Shown here: in pieces, positions 32,796 to 46,759 of the stretch
How positions within the stretch are numbered: position 1 is the stretch's first letter
Layout: each line of letters starts with the position of its first letter
Assembly: GCF_949628215.1 (NCBI RefSeq)
Contig: NC_134279.1
Location: 7,670,041 to 7,734,040, forward strand
DNA from: Phalacrocorax aristotelis
Lineage: Eukaryota > Chordata > Aves > Suliformes > Phalacrocoracidae
Reading direction: 5' to 3'
Length of the DNA: 64,000 nt
Program-made: the position numbers and the translations under genes
Notes under the pieces: generated by a model
Told to the model about the DNA's origin: nothing
Databases searched by the model: none
What the model saw: the letters and a program-made list of their open reading frames with translations, nothing else

Positions 32796-35432
32796 TCTGG
32801 CTTCCAGTCCTGTAGAATTTAAAGGAGAAAGATCGCTGTTCTGCAAGGTTTTTGTTTGTTTTTGTTTGGTATGTTTTGGGTTTGGTGTTTTTCTTTTTTT
32901 AATTTATTTTTATATTTTTACCCTGATGGAGCTTTTGTTTTGGGTTCTGTCACTATCCAGTTTTTTAGGAATTTTCTACAGGGGCTAATTTTTTGGTTAC
33001 CACAATCCCTTTGTTACTGGTGTGCTCCCTTAAATAGTAACATTAAAAAAAAAAATGTTAGATCTCTTGAACTCACTGATTCATCATCAGCTTTTTGATT
33101 CTGTCAAGGCCGCTGCTTCCTCTGGGAAACAACGTGAATGTCTGTGGTGTGAATTGGACGTGGGCTGTGTCACGACAGCAGTTTGTGAGCTCTGTTCCCT
33201 GGCTGTTTGGGCTACAGCTGCTAGAAAGCTGGGCCCGGTGAAGAATGGTGCCCAGCCAAGGTGCCACCATCGCAGGGAGCTGGGGCAGGTACCTCCATAT
33301 GGGGACCAGGGGCTCCTCCTGGATTGCATGACTTGAACACAGTCCAGCTCCTACAGAGGGAATGAAAGGTATTTAATGGCACAGGTTATTTTGTTAGATC
33401 AAGCATTTGAGATAGTTTCTAATCTTGCTCCATACTGCATACGTTCTCTCTGTTATGTGTCTTCCCCCTTTATCTTTTTTATAGAAAACCATTGCATGCA
33501 GAAGTCAGTAGTAAAATGAGATTATTAAGGCTTTTTGGTCAGCACTTACAAGCTAGGAATGATCAGAGTTGGGGTTTCCCATGCACAGGTTGTGAGTAGG
33601 CATATCTGGTCACCAGTTACACCGCACCCAGCTCTATTTTTGTTGAGAGACTCCAGCCTCAGCTGGTGCACGGAGTGGGTCTGCCCCGAGGCTCTCCTTG
33701 GGCTGGGTGCTTGGGAGGGCTGAGCGCAGCAGGTAGCTGCAGGAAAAGTAGGGATGCAATGTATTTAAAGTCAATGGTTGTTGCCCTGGACAGTTGAATG
33801 TGTTTTCTAACCCCGGTTACTTAAATTTCATTTTTTTTGCAGGCTGTAAAAAATTGTGTGTTCTTTTTCTTTTGGATGCATGCCCTGGCACCTCGGGGAG
33901 CTGGCTTGCAGCTCCTAAGCCCGTAGAGGTAGCTGGAGAGTCTTTCCATCATATACTGCTTCCCAGGCATCTCAAACTGAGCCCCAAATCTGCTGGATGT
34001 GTTTGATGTTGCTGCCTTCCTTCCCCACACCAGTGTCCTTTAGGGTAACAAAGATGCCCTTGGATCTGGCACTTAAAGTAGTGATGATCATCTGTCATGT
34101 TAAAAGTAATATGCACATGATGAAAGAGCACGGGGAGTAAGATGAGGGATCTGTGTGTTAGGCTGCCTACTGTTAGTCTCGGGGGCAACTGATTTCTGCC
34201 AGAATTTTGCCACTCAAAAGCTAATTAGCTTAATGTTTTAGATTTTAAAACAAGCAAGTTAATATCTGTCTCACAGGGGTTGTTAAGATGAATTAGTGCA
34301 TGTGAAGCAAGTGCTACTGGGGTGAAAAGCATAGCAGGAAAACTGCTGAAGTAAATAATCGTTCTGGCTGCTGAGTACAGTTTGAGTGTTGCACAGTAAG
34401 GCTTCAACACAGGGCAATGAGTGTGCGTGGGAAATTAACAGCTTCCTGCTAAATATACATAAAATGAGGCTACAGGGAAAAAATACACACCTAATCACGT
34501 GATCCAAGACTTGCAGTGTGCGTGCGCTATGCGTGTGTCGTGTGTGATACACTCGGGTAGGTTAAATACAGTTTGTGCAAACAACAATAGCGTTGCCATT
34601 CCCAAACTTAGAGGCATTTCTCTGTGCATGCGGGTTTGCTTACATTTCACAGTACTTTCCCCTTTAAAGACTGTTAAAGAATTAATTGCTAAGTAACTCC
34701 AGTTAGTCTAGATATGAAGGTTTTCAGTCCTACGTACCTCTCCACAGACCCATCCATGTGTTTTCATAGCGTTTCAAAAGACCCCATGAAAGAGTTATCT
34801 CACTCTTTTTTGTGCAATTAATTGCACTCTTAGGGTGTAAATTGTTCAATTCAAGAATAAAACACTTAAGAACAATGTATTTATTCATTTCTAAAATAAA
34901 CTCTGAAGTGCTCTCTGTCAAGGCACCTGCATGAACCAGGTATATTTGGAGACCTCTGGGTCGTGCCTAACACCGTCTTCCTGTTATTCAGCAAGGAGAA
35001 ACATTTAAACACGAGGCAGTTCTTGCTGATTTAGCAGGGGAGAGTAGCTTACTGAAGCTGATTAGTTGACAGTCGGAGTAGTTTTTGTCCAGCAGGTCAT
35101 TATTTGTGTATTATTGGAGCTCACTTTCCATTTTTCTCTTGTCTGATAAAAAAGATTGTTGTACATGATAACTTGTTAGTGAGCATAAGTTGGACTGGGG
35201 ATGTTGGCAATAGCTAATCTTGCCTGGCTTGGGTAAAAATGTATGTACCATGTATATACTGCAAATATGGGGTCTGGTTCCACATTTCTACCTATGTTTG
35301 TGTTTAAAGGCCTGAACATTTGTTTTTATTGCCTATATGAGATCTGAGCTAGAGGGTTTTTCAGTTGGGTTTTGGTTTTTTTTAGGTTTGTTGTTTTGGT
35401 GTAGGGTGTGTGTGTTTTTTTGGTTGGGGTTG

Positions 35433-35452
35433 TTTTTTTTTTTTTTTTTTTT
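35433..35452. repeat. T20 homopolymer
   Basis: Twenty consecutive T preceded by GT-rich sequence from about 35380. On the minus strand it could be the poly-A tail of an old retroposed sequence, but no retroposed body is recognisable beside it. Confidence 0.75.
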
Positions 35453-35582
35453 GCTAGCTCTGTACCTGGTAGAACCACGTGTTGTCTTATGGTGGTTTCT
35501 CTTCAGAAGCAATGTTAAAGCCATTCAAGTCACTGGCTGATTTAGTCGGGGTGTCTTGTGTGTATACAGACACATGTATATG

Positions 35583-35598
35583 CACACACACACACACA
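35583..35598. repeat. (CA)8 microsatellite
   Basis: CA dinucleotide run in AT-rich intergenic DNA. Confidence 0.85.
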
Positions 35599-37205
35599 AA
35601 GAAACAAATAAATCCTCCAGTGACTTGACTATTTATATACGTATTCATCATCGGGACATTTTTAGATTGAGATGTTACAGGCTAATAGTAAGATCAGGTT
35701 AGTTGTTGATCGTGTATGCCCAGCATATGTGACTAGAAATTGCTAAGCACCTGTGTGAAAGCTGGTAGGTGACAGAGGATGTCAGTGCATGCTTAGAAGC
35801 ATTAAGTGTATATTTGCAGGCGTTGTTTTAGTGTGACACAGGGCGAGCCATGCTCAGCAGCAAAAGGGGAGGGCTGTGTGCCTCTCGTGCAACAAGCTGT
35901 CAGCGCAAAAAGCAAAGGCATTTAGGCTCTGGCTTATGAAGAAAGTCTGGCCAGGTTTGGCTTTAATTGCTTAGAAGAAGTAACAAAAGAATTTCAAGCA
36001 GATGTTTCATCTTTTCTGAGATGAGTGGGTAAAACACTTGCTATCTTCAATGTCGGAGAGAGGAGTTCCTGTCCTCTCTGTGTCAGTCCAAGGGTGGAGG
36101 AATAAAATGTTGTCAGGGAGCTGCTTGAATGAGGTCTGTTAGGAGCAAGATAATAGGGGTTGGAAGTGACTTAGTAGCTTGCTTGCTGTCTGTAGCAATG
36201 TTTAGATTTTCACGCAAAAGACAGGCTTGCAAGGGGGAAGAAACATGTAAGTTTCTTAAGCAAATATTGAAGTGACATTGAATAAGGCATATCACTAGCA
36301 AGTGAAGTGGGGACACTTGGGAAATGAGGGAAAAACCATAACTATGAGCTGGTGTGTGGTAGTCGATCCTGTGAAGTAGTCTTCTGGACAGCATGGTCTG
36401 ATACAAGCTTATGCGTTCGTAGGTTTCTAAGCGTGAGCAGACCACAGATGAGCAATTCCTGCCCTCTTTCCTCCAACCCCTTCTGTTTTTCCAGAAGGAT
36501 GTGTTAAAATAAGGCTGTAACACTTGGTGTATGCATGCGTGGGCTTTACCCCAATCCTGTTGATATAATCAGAAATATTTGGAATTAAGTTAGATCCTTA
36601 AGGACTACATTCTGTGATTGTACGACTACACAGTGAGTTAAGGTTTTGGTGTGATCCTCTTTAACTCTGAAGTGCCTGGATGGTGGAGAAGCTGGTGTTT
36701 GGCATGTGACACTGGGATAAAAATCCTGTAGCATTTCACTTAAATTTCATGAAGCAAGCCCTAAACCACGAGGCCTAGAAAATTTTGGAGTGTTCTCGGG
36801 GCAATCTGCTACACAAGCCTACCGGTTTCACCACTGTTAAATGTTGTAGGCTGTCTCCATGAAGAAGAGTTTGCTTATGATTCTTAATGAATTCCATGGA
36901 TTTTTCCCTCACGCACCTGTTTTATCCATTAAAATGTTACCTTTGGACAGTAAGAAACATTGAAATATTTGTATAGATTTAGTCGTGCTGCTTGGAAGGC
37001 TTGTCAGGTGGTAACTTGGGTGCAGCCGAGAGGCAAAGGTTGTATCAGCTGTAGCTCTCCAGGCTACAAGAAACTGTTCAACTAACGCAGGCTCTAGAGC
37101 TTCATTCTGCTTGTGCTGTACCCATATCTTTTGGTTGTAATCAGAGTAACGATGGCTGCTCTGTTGTCTTTTCCCCTATGCCTAAGTTATTACTATTACA
37201 AGGAA

Positions 37206-37275
37206 TTTCAGTCTTAAAACATTTTAGGTTGGAAGGAACAGCAAAGCAGTAGTTCCAGTCTAAACTGTTTTTATA
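37206..37275 (-). mobile_element. Short CR1 LINE 3'-end remnant, antisense
   Basis: The stretch reads ACATTTTAGGTTGGAAGGAA followed by AGTTCCAGTCTAAAC. This resembles the reverse complement of the avian CR1 3' terminus (CATTTAGGTTGGAA...GTCCAACC). It is short and diverged, so the family call is tentative and the limits approximate. Confidence 0.45.
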
Positions 37276-40200
37276 TAGTTTCTAATTTGTGCAAGTTTGG
37301 GATACTTTTTAAAATGAGAATTAATGAAGAGCAGCTATAGGAAAATTTATGCTAGCAAATTTTAGTTCTTTCCACTTGTCAAATATCTCATGTGCGTTCA
37401 GTGATGGCAGTATGATAGTTAATCAGTCAGATTTGAAAGGATAGCAGAAGAGACTTCAGAGTAACTCATGTCTTTTTATCAAGTGGAAAAAAACCATAAC
37501 CCAGTGCGAGGCAAAGCAGTACATCTAGTTCTCATCGTCCCGTGTAGGAACCCACGTATGTGTAATATAAGGCTATTTCCACTTACTGATGTCTTTGCCC
37601 CTGTTAGCCAATTAGATGCCCAAGGCTGTTAGTAATGTTGTTTTCAGCTGCCTGTGCGTGTTTTCAGATTTTTTTCCACAGATAGTGACAATTCTTTACC
37701 CACTGACTACGTCCTGTGGGCCACCAGGCTGGGCTGCAGCCCACGGCTCTCACGGTATGCCCACACGTGAAGGGTCTTAAATGTATGTCAACACCTCTGG
37801 CTGCAGTGGTGTAGTGCAGAGATCAGCAAGCTGGCTGAAACTTCAACAAGCTAACCACAGCAGTGTGGGCTCTAACGTGGGCTGTCTTCCCTTGCTTCTC
37901 CCTGTAGTGTTTGTGATAACAGGCTCACAGAGGAAGTGATGCTCTAACCCATATCAACAAGTGGTCATTTCATGCCCTAAATCGAGGGTTATATCCTTCT
38001 TAAAATAGTTTCTGTCTTGCCAGAAGCTGGTGCTTGCTTGCACAGTCACAATTTGTGCCCTGTAGCTCACTGATGGTGCCCAGGGGCCACCTGCGTTTTG
38101 GTTCGGTGTCATCCTTAGCATACGCTTCCTTGCCTGCCTCCAGTGCTGCAGCTTTGCTGCGAGTTTCACCAGGTCGAGCTGGCTGTTGAACTGCTTTTAC
38201 TGTGTGCTGCCTGGCTCTAGAAAGCCTCAAGCCACAGGTTTCTCTTGGACTGAGGCTTGATCTTTCCCATCCTCTGTTGGTGGGGTGGGCTTCGGGCCAC
38301 AGTTGTGAGCTGCTCTTCCTCCTTGGCTAGAGAGGGCACGTAGGAGATTTGTTGTGCTCAGGTGGAAATTGCTCTGGTTGGGCTGCTTATCCTTGGCTGT
38401 CCCTACTAGGCGCAAGCCCGCTTTCAGCTCATGCCATGCTATAATTGGGGTGCAGCCCTGATGCCACTGGAGTGTCACTTGTTATGGCAGCTATATTGTT
38501 TTGATCAGTCCTGCCAGCTCTAGCTGAGGGTGACTTTACCTGCAGGGATACACCTCTGGTTATCCAGCATGGAGAAAATGGGGATGGAGCTAGATGGGAA
38601 GCTTAAGGGAAGTTTGGGGTGAATTATTTCATTGCTGCAGTGTTTGAATACAGTTTTCCTTGATGGTTGAATTTTTTTTTTTTATTTTAAGATACTTCAA
38701 GGAGGCTGAATATCAGACCTGGTCTTTGCTTGCTCACAATGTTTTGTCTTGAATAATCTTTTAAAGTGTTTTGCCATGTTAGATCTGCCTAAGTAAATTG
38801 CCTTGCAAAATTAATAAAGCATTAAGACACTGAAAAACTGGGTTGCATACAGAACTTCAGATGCCTGAAGCCATTTCACGAGTTTCAGGCTATGCCTGCG
38901 TGTGGTGGGAAAGGGAAAATGAGTTAATTTTCTATATTCCTAACTTGTTCCTTTCTTCTCCAGCACTGTTTGCCTGGGAAAACAATGATTCCCTTTCAGG
39001 CTTTTCTTCCCTTTCAAAGAACTGGGATTTAGTCAATGGGACTATTTACATGCAAAACGTGGAGCATATGCATAAGTGCTTGCAGGATTGTGGCCTTTCA
39101 TTGTTGCTAAAGTATCACTGTTTTCCGGTTTCAGATGAACTTGTCATTTTAAAACTTGTAATAAACAAAATTAAGTCATTGCGGGCAGGTAATTAACCTT
39201 AAGAAAAATAAACAAGCTTTAAGGAGTTTAAGAAATGTTTTCCCCACCCCCAGCTGGGGAAAATGAGGCACTGCCCTTTGAACCAATGTTAAAGTGCAGG
39301 AATAAACGTATTGAAACGCAACAGGTGATGATAGTAAGGAGGGTAAAATCTGCTCCTAATTGTGTTGAAAGCAAAACTTTGAATAAGACCTCTGACAGTG
39401 GTGGGTCGTCTCAACTCAGTTTATATTTAGCTTTGACTTATTTTCCTGCCTGTATTGGGAGGCTCTTGCAGATAGCGCAGTGCATTTCCAATGGTTTGCT
39501 GTGCAGCTGAGCCTGCTTTGTGAAATAACAAAAGCGTGACAACCAAAATATCAGTCGTCTCTGCTCTTACTCAGCCTAATACCTTTCTTTGATTTTCTCC
39601 TTCACCTAGATTAACGGAGGCACTTATGTTCTGTCTAATTTGGTGACTACAGAAGCCAACTGTGACAGGAAACTTGCTTATCAAGATATGTTGTAGAACT
39701 AGCTGTAACTGCAAGCCGATGTTGCAATGTTTGGAAGCAGCTAGGTATCACGTAGTGCCTTAGTGAGTTAAGGCTCCTTGAGGTGAGAAAAACTGTTGTA
39801 GCAGAACTATTTTCCATGTAATCTTCATGTCCTAAGTATCCTACTTGAATTGCATTGGGGTCTAATTCCAAAAATTCACGCTTTCCTTGGGTGTTCAGCC
39901 AGGATTTTACAGTGTGTGTTTAAAATAAAATAAATGCAAGCCTGAGGTAGGCTATAAAAATTACTGGATTCTTAGGTGGCAAAAAAGGTTCCTCTCAGGT
40001 TCTCCGTCTGCCTCTGTCACCTCGTACCGCCACTGCAGTAACCAAACCCATTCAAAATAAAGCCAAGGAATCACTATGCTCCTTACTACAAGCGAGGGCC
40101 TTGTGGCCTACTCCTTGTACAGTACTGAGAGCTTTTTGAAAGCTAAGCAAATAACAAACCTGTTCAAAATGAAAAATAAACCAGTTTAAAATGGTATCAA

Positions 40201-43200
40201 ATAAAAGAGGAATTCAATAATATTGTGCTCCTTTGCCTGACTAATGTTTCTATGTAGTCAGCCCTTGGTGTTATGCCTTATGAGATTTACATAAATTAGT
40301 CATCACATTTTATCATTTTCCTTTTACATATGTATGGCCATTAGATGTGTGTGACAAAATGTCATGAGTATCAGAGGTCTATTTGCATTAGAATTTCCAG
40401 TGGAAATGTCAAGTATGACCTTTCCCTTGTCCGGGTGGCTAATCCCATTTGAAATTCCTGCCATGCTCCGATGGAGGGTCACTGCGCTTGTGAATTGAAG
40501 CACCGCACCTGCTGCAGCCTCGGCTCCTCCTCTTCCTCCGCGAGCTCAGATGACGGAGCTGGCAGCCAGCAGACCCGGGCTGGTGCTCTGCCTCACTGCC
40601 CTGCCTGGCTGCGGTTCACTGCAATCTCTACTCCTGAGTTATGGGACTAAAATGCTTTGTTATGGATTTTTTTTTTCTTGGCATGTTGTTTTTGGAAGGT
40701 TTAAAGAACATAAAGGAAAGACGCAACAGACAGATTAATGGTGACTGCTTACTTTTGGAATAGAGGAATTGATTAGGAAATTTTAGGGCAGAAAAATAGA
40801 CTTTTTCCTCATCTTGAAAGAAAGGAAAGCAAGAATAAAGACATGCGTGTTCATAATGCTGCCTGGATTACTGGATAAGAGATGCACCTTTTATGATGTG
40901 TGACTTGGAGTCTTCCATTGTGGCAGGTCAACCTGGATGCTGTAAGCTGGTGCAAATACATTGGCAGGATATCCAAATGTTCCTTAAGACAATGCTAAAA
41001 TAGACCAACCCATTCCCATTACAGGAAATGCTTTTTGGTATTAAGAGGAAACCTGCTCGGAGATTATAAAGTCTGTTTCTATCATAGTGACTTTTTAATC
41101 CCATTGTATGCTGAGGGGATTTGGAAATAAAATTTCCTACAACCTATGAGAGGATAACTTTTACAACCTTGCTTATCTCTAATTACTTTTTATTATTTTT
41201 CAGATGTTTATTTAAATATTTACTTTGGGAAATAACCATCAGAGATTAAGTTCATGGTTCCTGCAGTAATAAGGGTATTACCCGTTTATGGCTCCTTTCT
41301 GAACCAGCCCACGGTCAAATAATTTTCAGTCAGACTAGAGCTGTATTGGCAAGAACAAGAACCACTGGTGCCTTTGTAATCAGTTCCTGACATTGGAGAC
41401 AGTACGGCCAGTTCCTGGGCCTCCTTGGTCTTATATAAAGTTTGATTAAAGCACAAAGCCAAGATAGTGGGAACGTGAAACTTGTGCCTAATTCTGCTGC
41501 CAGATTGCTTCATGAGCTCTAGCAAATAACACATTTATAATCCTGAAACTTTACGCCCACCTCTGAATTGCAAATAATACCCCCTAGTAAGTGGAGGAGG
41601 CTTGGTGTATGAAGATTCTTGGGGGGGAAAAAAAACCCAAAACACTTCAGTAAATAAAATTCAGTAGTAGCTTCTGTAATACTGTTTGGAATTTACCACT
41701 CCTGCTGTGTCCTGTAATCATTATGAATATGCACTGTAGGAACTCCCATCACAAGAGCCTGAGTTTTTTGCTTCTGTGGTCCTGTGAGCAGGTTGCCAAA
41801 ATCCTTGCATGTCACTTGTGCTTTGCAGCAACGGGAGGTGCTTGAACGGTTTGGGAAGGGGAGCGGCAGCATCTTACCGAGGTGGGCATGGGCAGTGTGG
41901 TGCAACTGGCCTTGCACACGGATGAGGCTTGGACTCTGCAGCAACTCCCTCCTCCTCCTGGATTAGACTTCCTGGCCGAGGTGGGGGCCTAGTATCGATG
42001 GGATGCTACAAACAGCTTAGGTCCACATGGAGTTTACCTGTCCCTGTGGCACACGGCAGCCAGGTGCAGTGACTCATTAACAGCTTTCCATCCACGGTTT
42101 AAATTGTATTGCAGTGCGTAAAACCAGCACAATTAAATTACTGCGTGAGAGCAGGATGTTAACCCTGTGTGAAAAACTGGTCACCGCGCCAACTGAACTA
42201 TTTGTTCCCTTGCCTTTTCAGGCTAAGAGGGCCCCCTCCCCACAGCACCTGACTGAAATCGGTCCCACTGCCTTTTATTGTTCCTAGGGGTACGGTACAA
42301 GCATATGTCTTACAGCAAGTGTTTCGGTGGGTGATTACCATTCTGTTAGAGCATAACCTTCAGCTCTTTTTTCCTGAGGAAGTGAGCTGTACTGACAAAT
42401 GAAACATGTTTATCTGTTGAATAGAAAAACTACAAATAAGAAATGTATTTAACTGGGAGGTGACTCAGTATGTGACAGGTGGGATGCTGGTTACATATTT
42501 TCCTTAAGGAGCGGTAAAAGAGGACAGGAACAAATCTGTCATGTCCTCCCAGGGTGTGTATGTGGGCAACGTGAATCAATATATTACAAACATGGAGATT
42601 ATGTGGGGTGGTTTTTAATTCAGTGTTTCTAAATCACTGGGGGCTAAAGCTGAGGTCTTTAGGCAGCCACCTGCCCTACTGCCCTTTGCTAAAATACTCC
42701 CCTTGGGTTTCAGTGAAGTTATTTTGGCTGATGTCAAAGCAAGCGCAATCAAGATTAAGCCCACTGAGAGCAATGCAGAGTTTCCTTTGTGAAAAGTCTT
42801 GTTTCATCAAGCAGCCTGTTCCATGTGTTTATTTGAAAACAGAACATACTCTTGAAATGACTAGTTATTGTCTACTAACATTTTTACAGTAAAGAGCATT
42901 GCTTGCCTCTCTGGGGAGCAGTAGAGTCTGCTGCCAGCAGAGCACCTGGAGGAAAGTCTGAGAAGACTGTGGACACAGCAATTCCCCTTCTGTGTCTCTG
43001 AAAGTCTAGATGTGATATAATCTGCAATCCATACCATCAACTAGACGGGCCATAGGGAGACAACAGACACCTTAACTGTGTGTACTTGGCAGTCACAAGC
43101 TCATTAAAACTTTAGGAAAGATTTTTTTAATAGGAGTCTTTGTCACTTTCTTAGTTTGTCAGGCCTTCCCATAGCTTTTTGTTACTAAAGGCAGAAACAG

Positions 43201-46200
43201 AAGGGGAGGCAATTCTCAAAGGCATGCAAGTAGGGTTGACCCTGCGTACCCAGTAGTGGCAGTGACTGCCATCCCATTTTCTTCCCCTTAGGCTTCCTAA
43301 TAACCACCTCTGGGCTATTCTGTACCCCATGTTGCTCTTACAGGCAGAATTTGACACTGATGAAAGGACAGATGATTGCTGTACTGTCTTGACCCCCTTG
43401 GTGGACTTGTCTTTTTGCTGCCTGGTCATTCCTGTGAGCTCTTATGAGTATTCCCCATGTTGGACAGAAGGCTCTAGCCAACTGGTCTGATAGGAAGTGT
43501 TCTCATGTCCTCAAATCTTCCCGTAAGTCTACATTTTCCTGTAACACAGGGCTTGCTTCCTTATATAGGCAGTGCAACCTCTACTGTGAAGATTTAGGAG
43601 CCTCTCCAGGCTGCGTGCTATATCTTTTCCAGCTACTGGACTGATACAAACAGGCTGGTTTTCTGATTCTGTGGAAACCTTACAAGTAGCAGCCAGAGCC
43701 TCTGTAATAAAACCTTTCTGTTTATTAATGGCTTCCTGTAGCTTTCACAAGCTATGATGCAAGCTGAAAACAGCCTTTCTCCAAGAACACCATTTCCAAC
43801 GGCTTCAACTACTCAAGTCAAAAATTCAAGTCAGATCAGAAATATTCTTTAACACTACATTAAGAATAAAAGCTTAACAATGTATCAGTTAAATGGCATG
43901 GGCATGACACAAAGCTGATAATATTTAAGGAAAATAGAGGACAAACTAGGATCATAAACAATCTTTATAGTACTAGTACTGGGAAGAGAGAACTTAATAT
44001 TCCAAGGCATACTATTATATTTGAGCTACGTATCTGTCCCCCTCCTCCTTTTACTCCAGTCTCCTTAGGTTGCTGTACTATGGATCAACATTGTAGATCA
44101 GAAATCTTCCTTAATAATCAGGTAAAATACTTCAGGTTGGGGAATTTTCCCTTGGTACAGCAGTGGCATAACTTCCCTCCTCGTGCATTTTTTTGACACA
44201 GTCATTCTGAGGAAATAAAGTGAGTAGTTAGGGGGTTTGCTGTTGTCCTCTGGCAATCATCAGGGCTTGTTTAGGCTTCCTCTGCACCTGAAAATAGACT
44301 TACCTCTGTGCTAACTCCTAACACTAGCTGAGGGACTGAGGACAGTTGTCATTGATGGCGCTGGGAACCTGCTAGGTCTCATCTGTACCAAAGTAGTTTG
44401 AGCAGAATTGAGGTTTAGTCCATTGCCTTCATGACTCATTTTGATAAACATAAGCTAATTAAGTCTCATGCTGTCTTGTGAGGTCACTCTCAATCTAGGG
44501 AAAAAAAAACAACAGTTTTGACCTCATAAAGGTTAAATCCTAATCTGTTAATTACGTTTTCCAGACAGAGAAACTGAAACAGACCTTTAAGTCACAGTAG
44601 ACAGCTAGTGGCAGATATCTGATTAGCAGTGCAGATTCTGTCTCCGTTTGTTTTTCAAGCTGGCAGGCAATAGCTGTCTGTCCTGGCCTATCATTGTGCC
44701 TGAACTCTACTCAGGCAAGCAAGACTTTTGACTGTGCAGGGGCTACTAATGTTAATGTTAATGTTGTTAAGTGTTTTCTGGATCAGTACCTTGTTGAAGA
44801 TCTGCAAGATATCTCTTCACGTGCTCAGAATCTAGGTCCAAAGTTGCACCCAACACAGAATATTTGACAAATGCTGCTAAGTGCTAGCTAAAGTAAATAT
44901 TAGGTTGCTTGACAAGTAGGGTTTTTTTACGTTTCTGTATTTTATATTACTGTGATTTCAAACATATGTGGTTATAAGCTTATCAGATTTCTAAAAATGA
45001 ACTTTCTATAAAAATCACACTGGGCCCCTCAGCTGTGTTTTCCTCTATTATTTATAGACAAATTGAAAACAAATGGTCTTCTCTTTTTCAAAAACAAAAA
45101 AACACAATGAAATGGAAACAGCTGTCAGAATGTGCTTTTCCTCCCAAAGTCATCTGCAATGTGAAGTAAATCAGAGATTATTTCCTTTAATCTGAAGTAC
45201 GTTGCCATTTAATGGTGGTTTCAGTGGCGATTTGAGTGGAAGCTGAAGGGAAAAGTGTCAAGACTGTTGCAATGGGATGTAAAGGTGGTCTGCTTTAAAA
45301 AAATAAGTCCTAATTACATGCCTTCCACAGAATTATGAGGGAATTCTCCTTTTTCTTTCTTTTATTTTTTCTTTTCTGCATTTGGGATTTGTTTCTGGGT
45401 AGCTAGAACTGCTGCTTTGGATTTTGGGCCAGAACATGCAGCCCAAGAAAGCATGAGGCAAAAATTTTGTTGCTCAAACCCAGTTCAAGGTGACTTACTC
45501 CTTCTCCCCTTTCTTTACACCCTCCTCAGCACAAAAGGATACCAACACTTACTGACAGTGCCCTGGCTCCTTTCACTTCTGCTTCCTCCTGTGACACACC
45601 CTGACTAAGCTAATGGGCCTGCTCTCATGAATGAGGCCTGCTGCGAGATCAGGCATAGTGTTAGCACTCCTTGCATGTCGCCTTGCCGAAGCAGAACGCT
45701 GCTCTGCCTATTTTTCTGTATTTCTCTGTCTATGGCAAAACTCGTTGCAAGCCCCTTTCTTGGCAATGCCACGTAGGTTCAGTATTGTACTGTTACAGGG
45801 GGTGTGAAAAAAATTCCTTGGACATTAGAAAACAAGATTAACAAACCTAAGGGACTGATGCATCTGGGGCCATATTCATGCCTGCACATGTTAGTTGGAG
45901 TGAGGTGGCATTTTTCTATTCCTTTGCCTCATGCTTTTAATGGGGACTGTGAATTATAAGCAGGGACTAATGATTATGGAGAAATGCTAAGCCTGTTCTC
46001 TGCCTCTTTAGAAAAAGAGGTCTTCTGCCTCTCTGGTGAGCATGACTATGCTCAGTCAGTGAGGAGTTGGTCTCATCTCTCTCATGCATGAACAGGGATA
46101 CTTCATTTTTCCATCGTTACTTACGCTGCAGCCCATCAGCTGAGAGAAGGCAGAGGGCTGGCAGGCATCATGCAGGTTACCCAAGGCAGTGTAAGAGCTC

Positions 46201-46619
46201 TTGCCACAACAGGGAAAAGATGATTATCTGGTATTCATGCGTGCCTCTGTTCAAGGGCTGCAATTTAAGCAGGGGCTCGGCAGTGCTGCTGAGGTGCTGG
46301 ATTCAGGCACACATATCAGCCATGCCCTTAGCTCATGCTGAGGCAGTGGCTAGGCATCTCCTCCCTTTTCCCATGTCCTTCTGCATTTCTTCACCTGTCC
46401 TTTAGTTTGTACAGGTGAGAAACTTGGTTATGGTGGCCAGAAGGCAGCCACAGCATCGACAGTGTAGGACTGGGTACTGATGCCTGGGCACACTGCAGCA
46501 TATGCTTTGTCCCCCGGTTAGATGTAACCTGTGTGGTGTAAGCTTTGGCCTCTCCTTGTGCCTGTGAGAAGGGTGTAAAAGTGAAAGAAAAGCAACAGAA
46601 AAGAGACTATTCTCCTGGA
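37276..46619. other. Intergenic gene-desert segment, no gene recognised
   Basis: No coding or RNA gene is recognisable. A GC-richer block at about 37950-38480 has open frames on the minus strand that I cannot assign. A three-copy TAATGT run lies at 44747-44764. The segment at about 40200-40480 is dense in transcription-factor-like words and is noted under findings as a possible conserved element. The remainder is AT-rich. Confidence 0.55.
44747..44764. repeat. (TAATGT)3 short tandem repeat
   Basis: Three perfect hexamer copies in AT-rich DNA. Confidence 0.85.
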
Positions 46620-46759
46620 GAGTGACACGGGTAGCTCAAGGAGTTGGGCCCATACACACAAAATGTGCCCTACTGTACTTAAATGAGAGAGAATTGCTCG
46701 CAGCATGAGGAATAAACAGGAGGAACTACAGATCTGTGTGTGGTCATAGGGCCATGAAC

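Larger units (their letters stand above)
22810..37205. other. Intergenic gene-desert segment, no gene recognised
   Basis: No coding gene or RNA gene is recognisable. Items inside include a moderately GC-rich block at about 26900-27810 with open frames on the minus strand (unassigned), and a 9-bp inverted repeat TCCCGTCTG/CAGACGGGA (31489-31497 and 31526-31534). There is also a low-complexity C/A/G block at about 32688-32795, a T20 run at 35433-35452 and a (CA)n run at 35583-35598. The rest is AT-rich unique-looking sequence. Confidence 0.55.

Noticed and set aside
36590..36640. ATTCTGTGATTG word resembling a CR1 tail
   Set aside because: Only about ten bases match, and the expected CCTTCCAACC-type sequence before it is missing.
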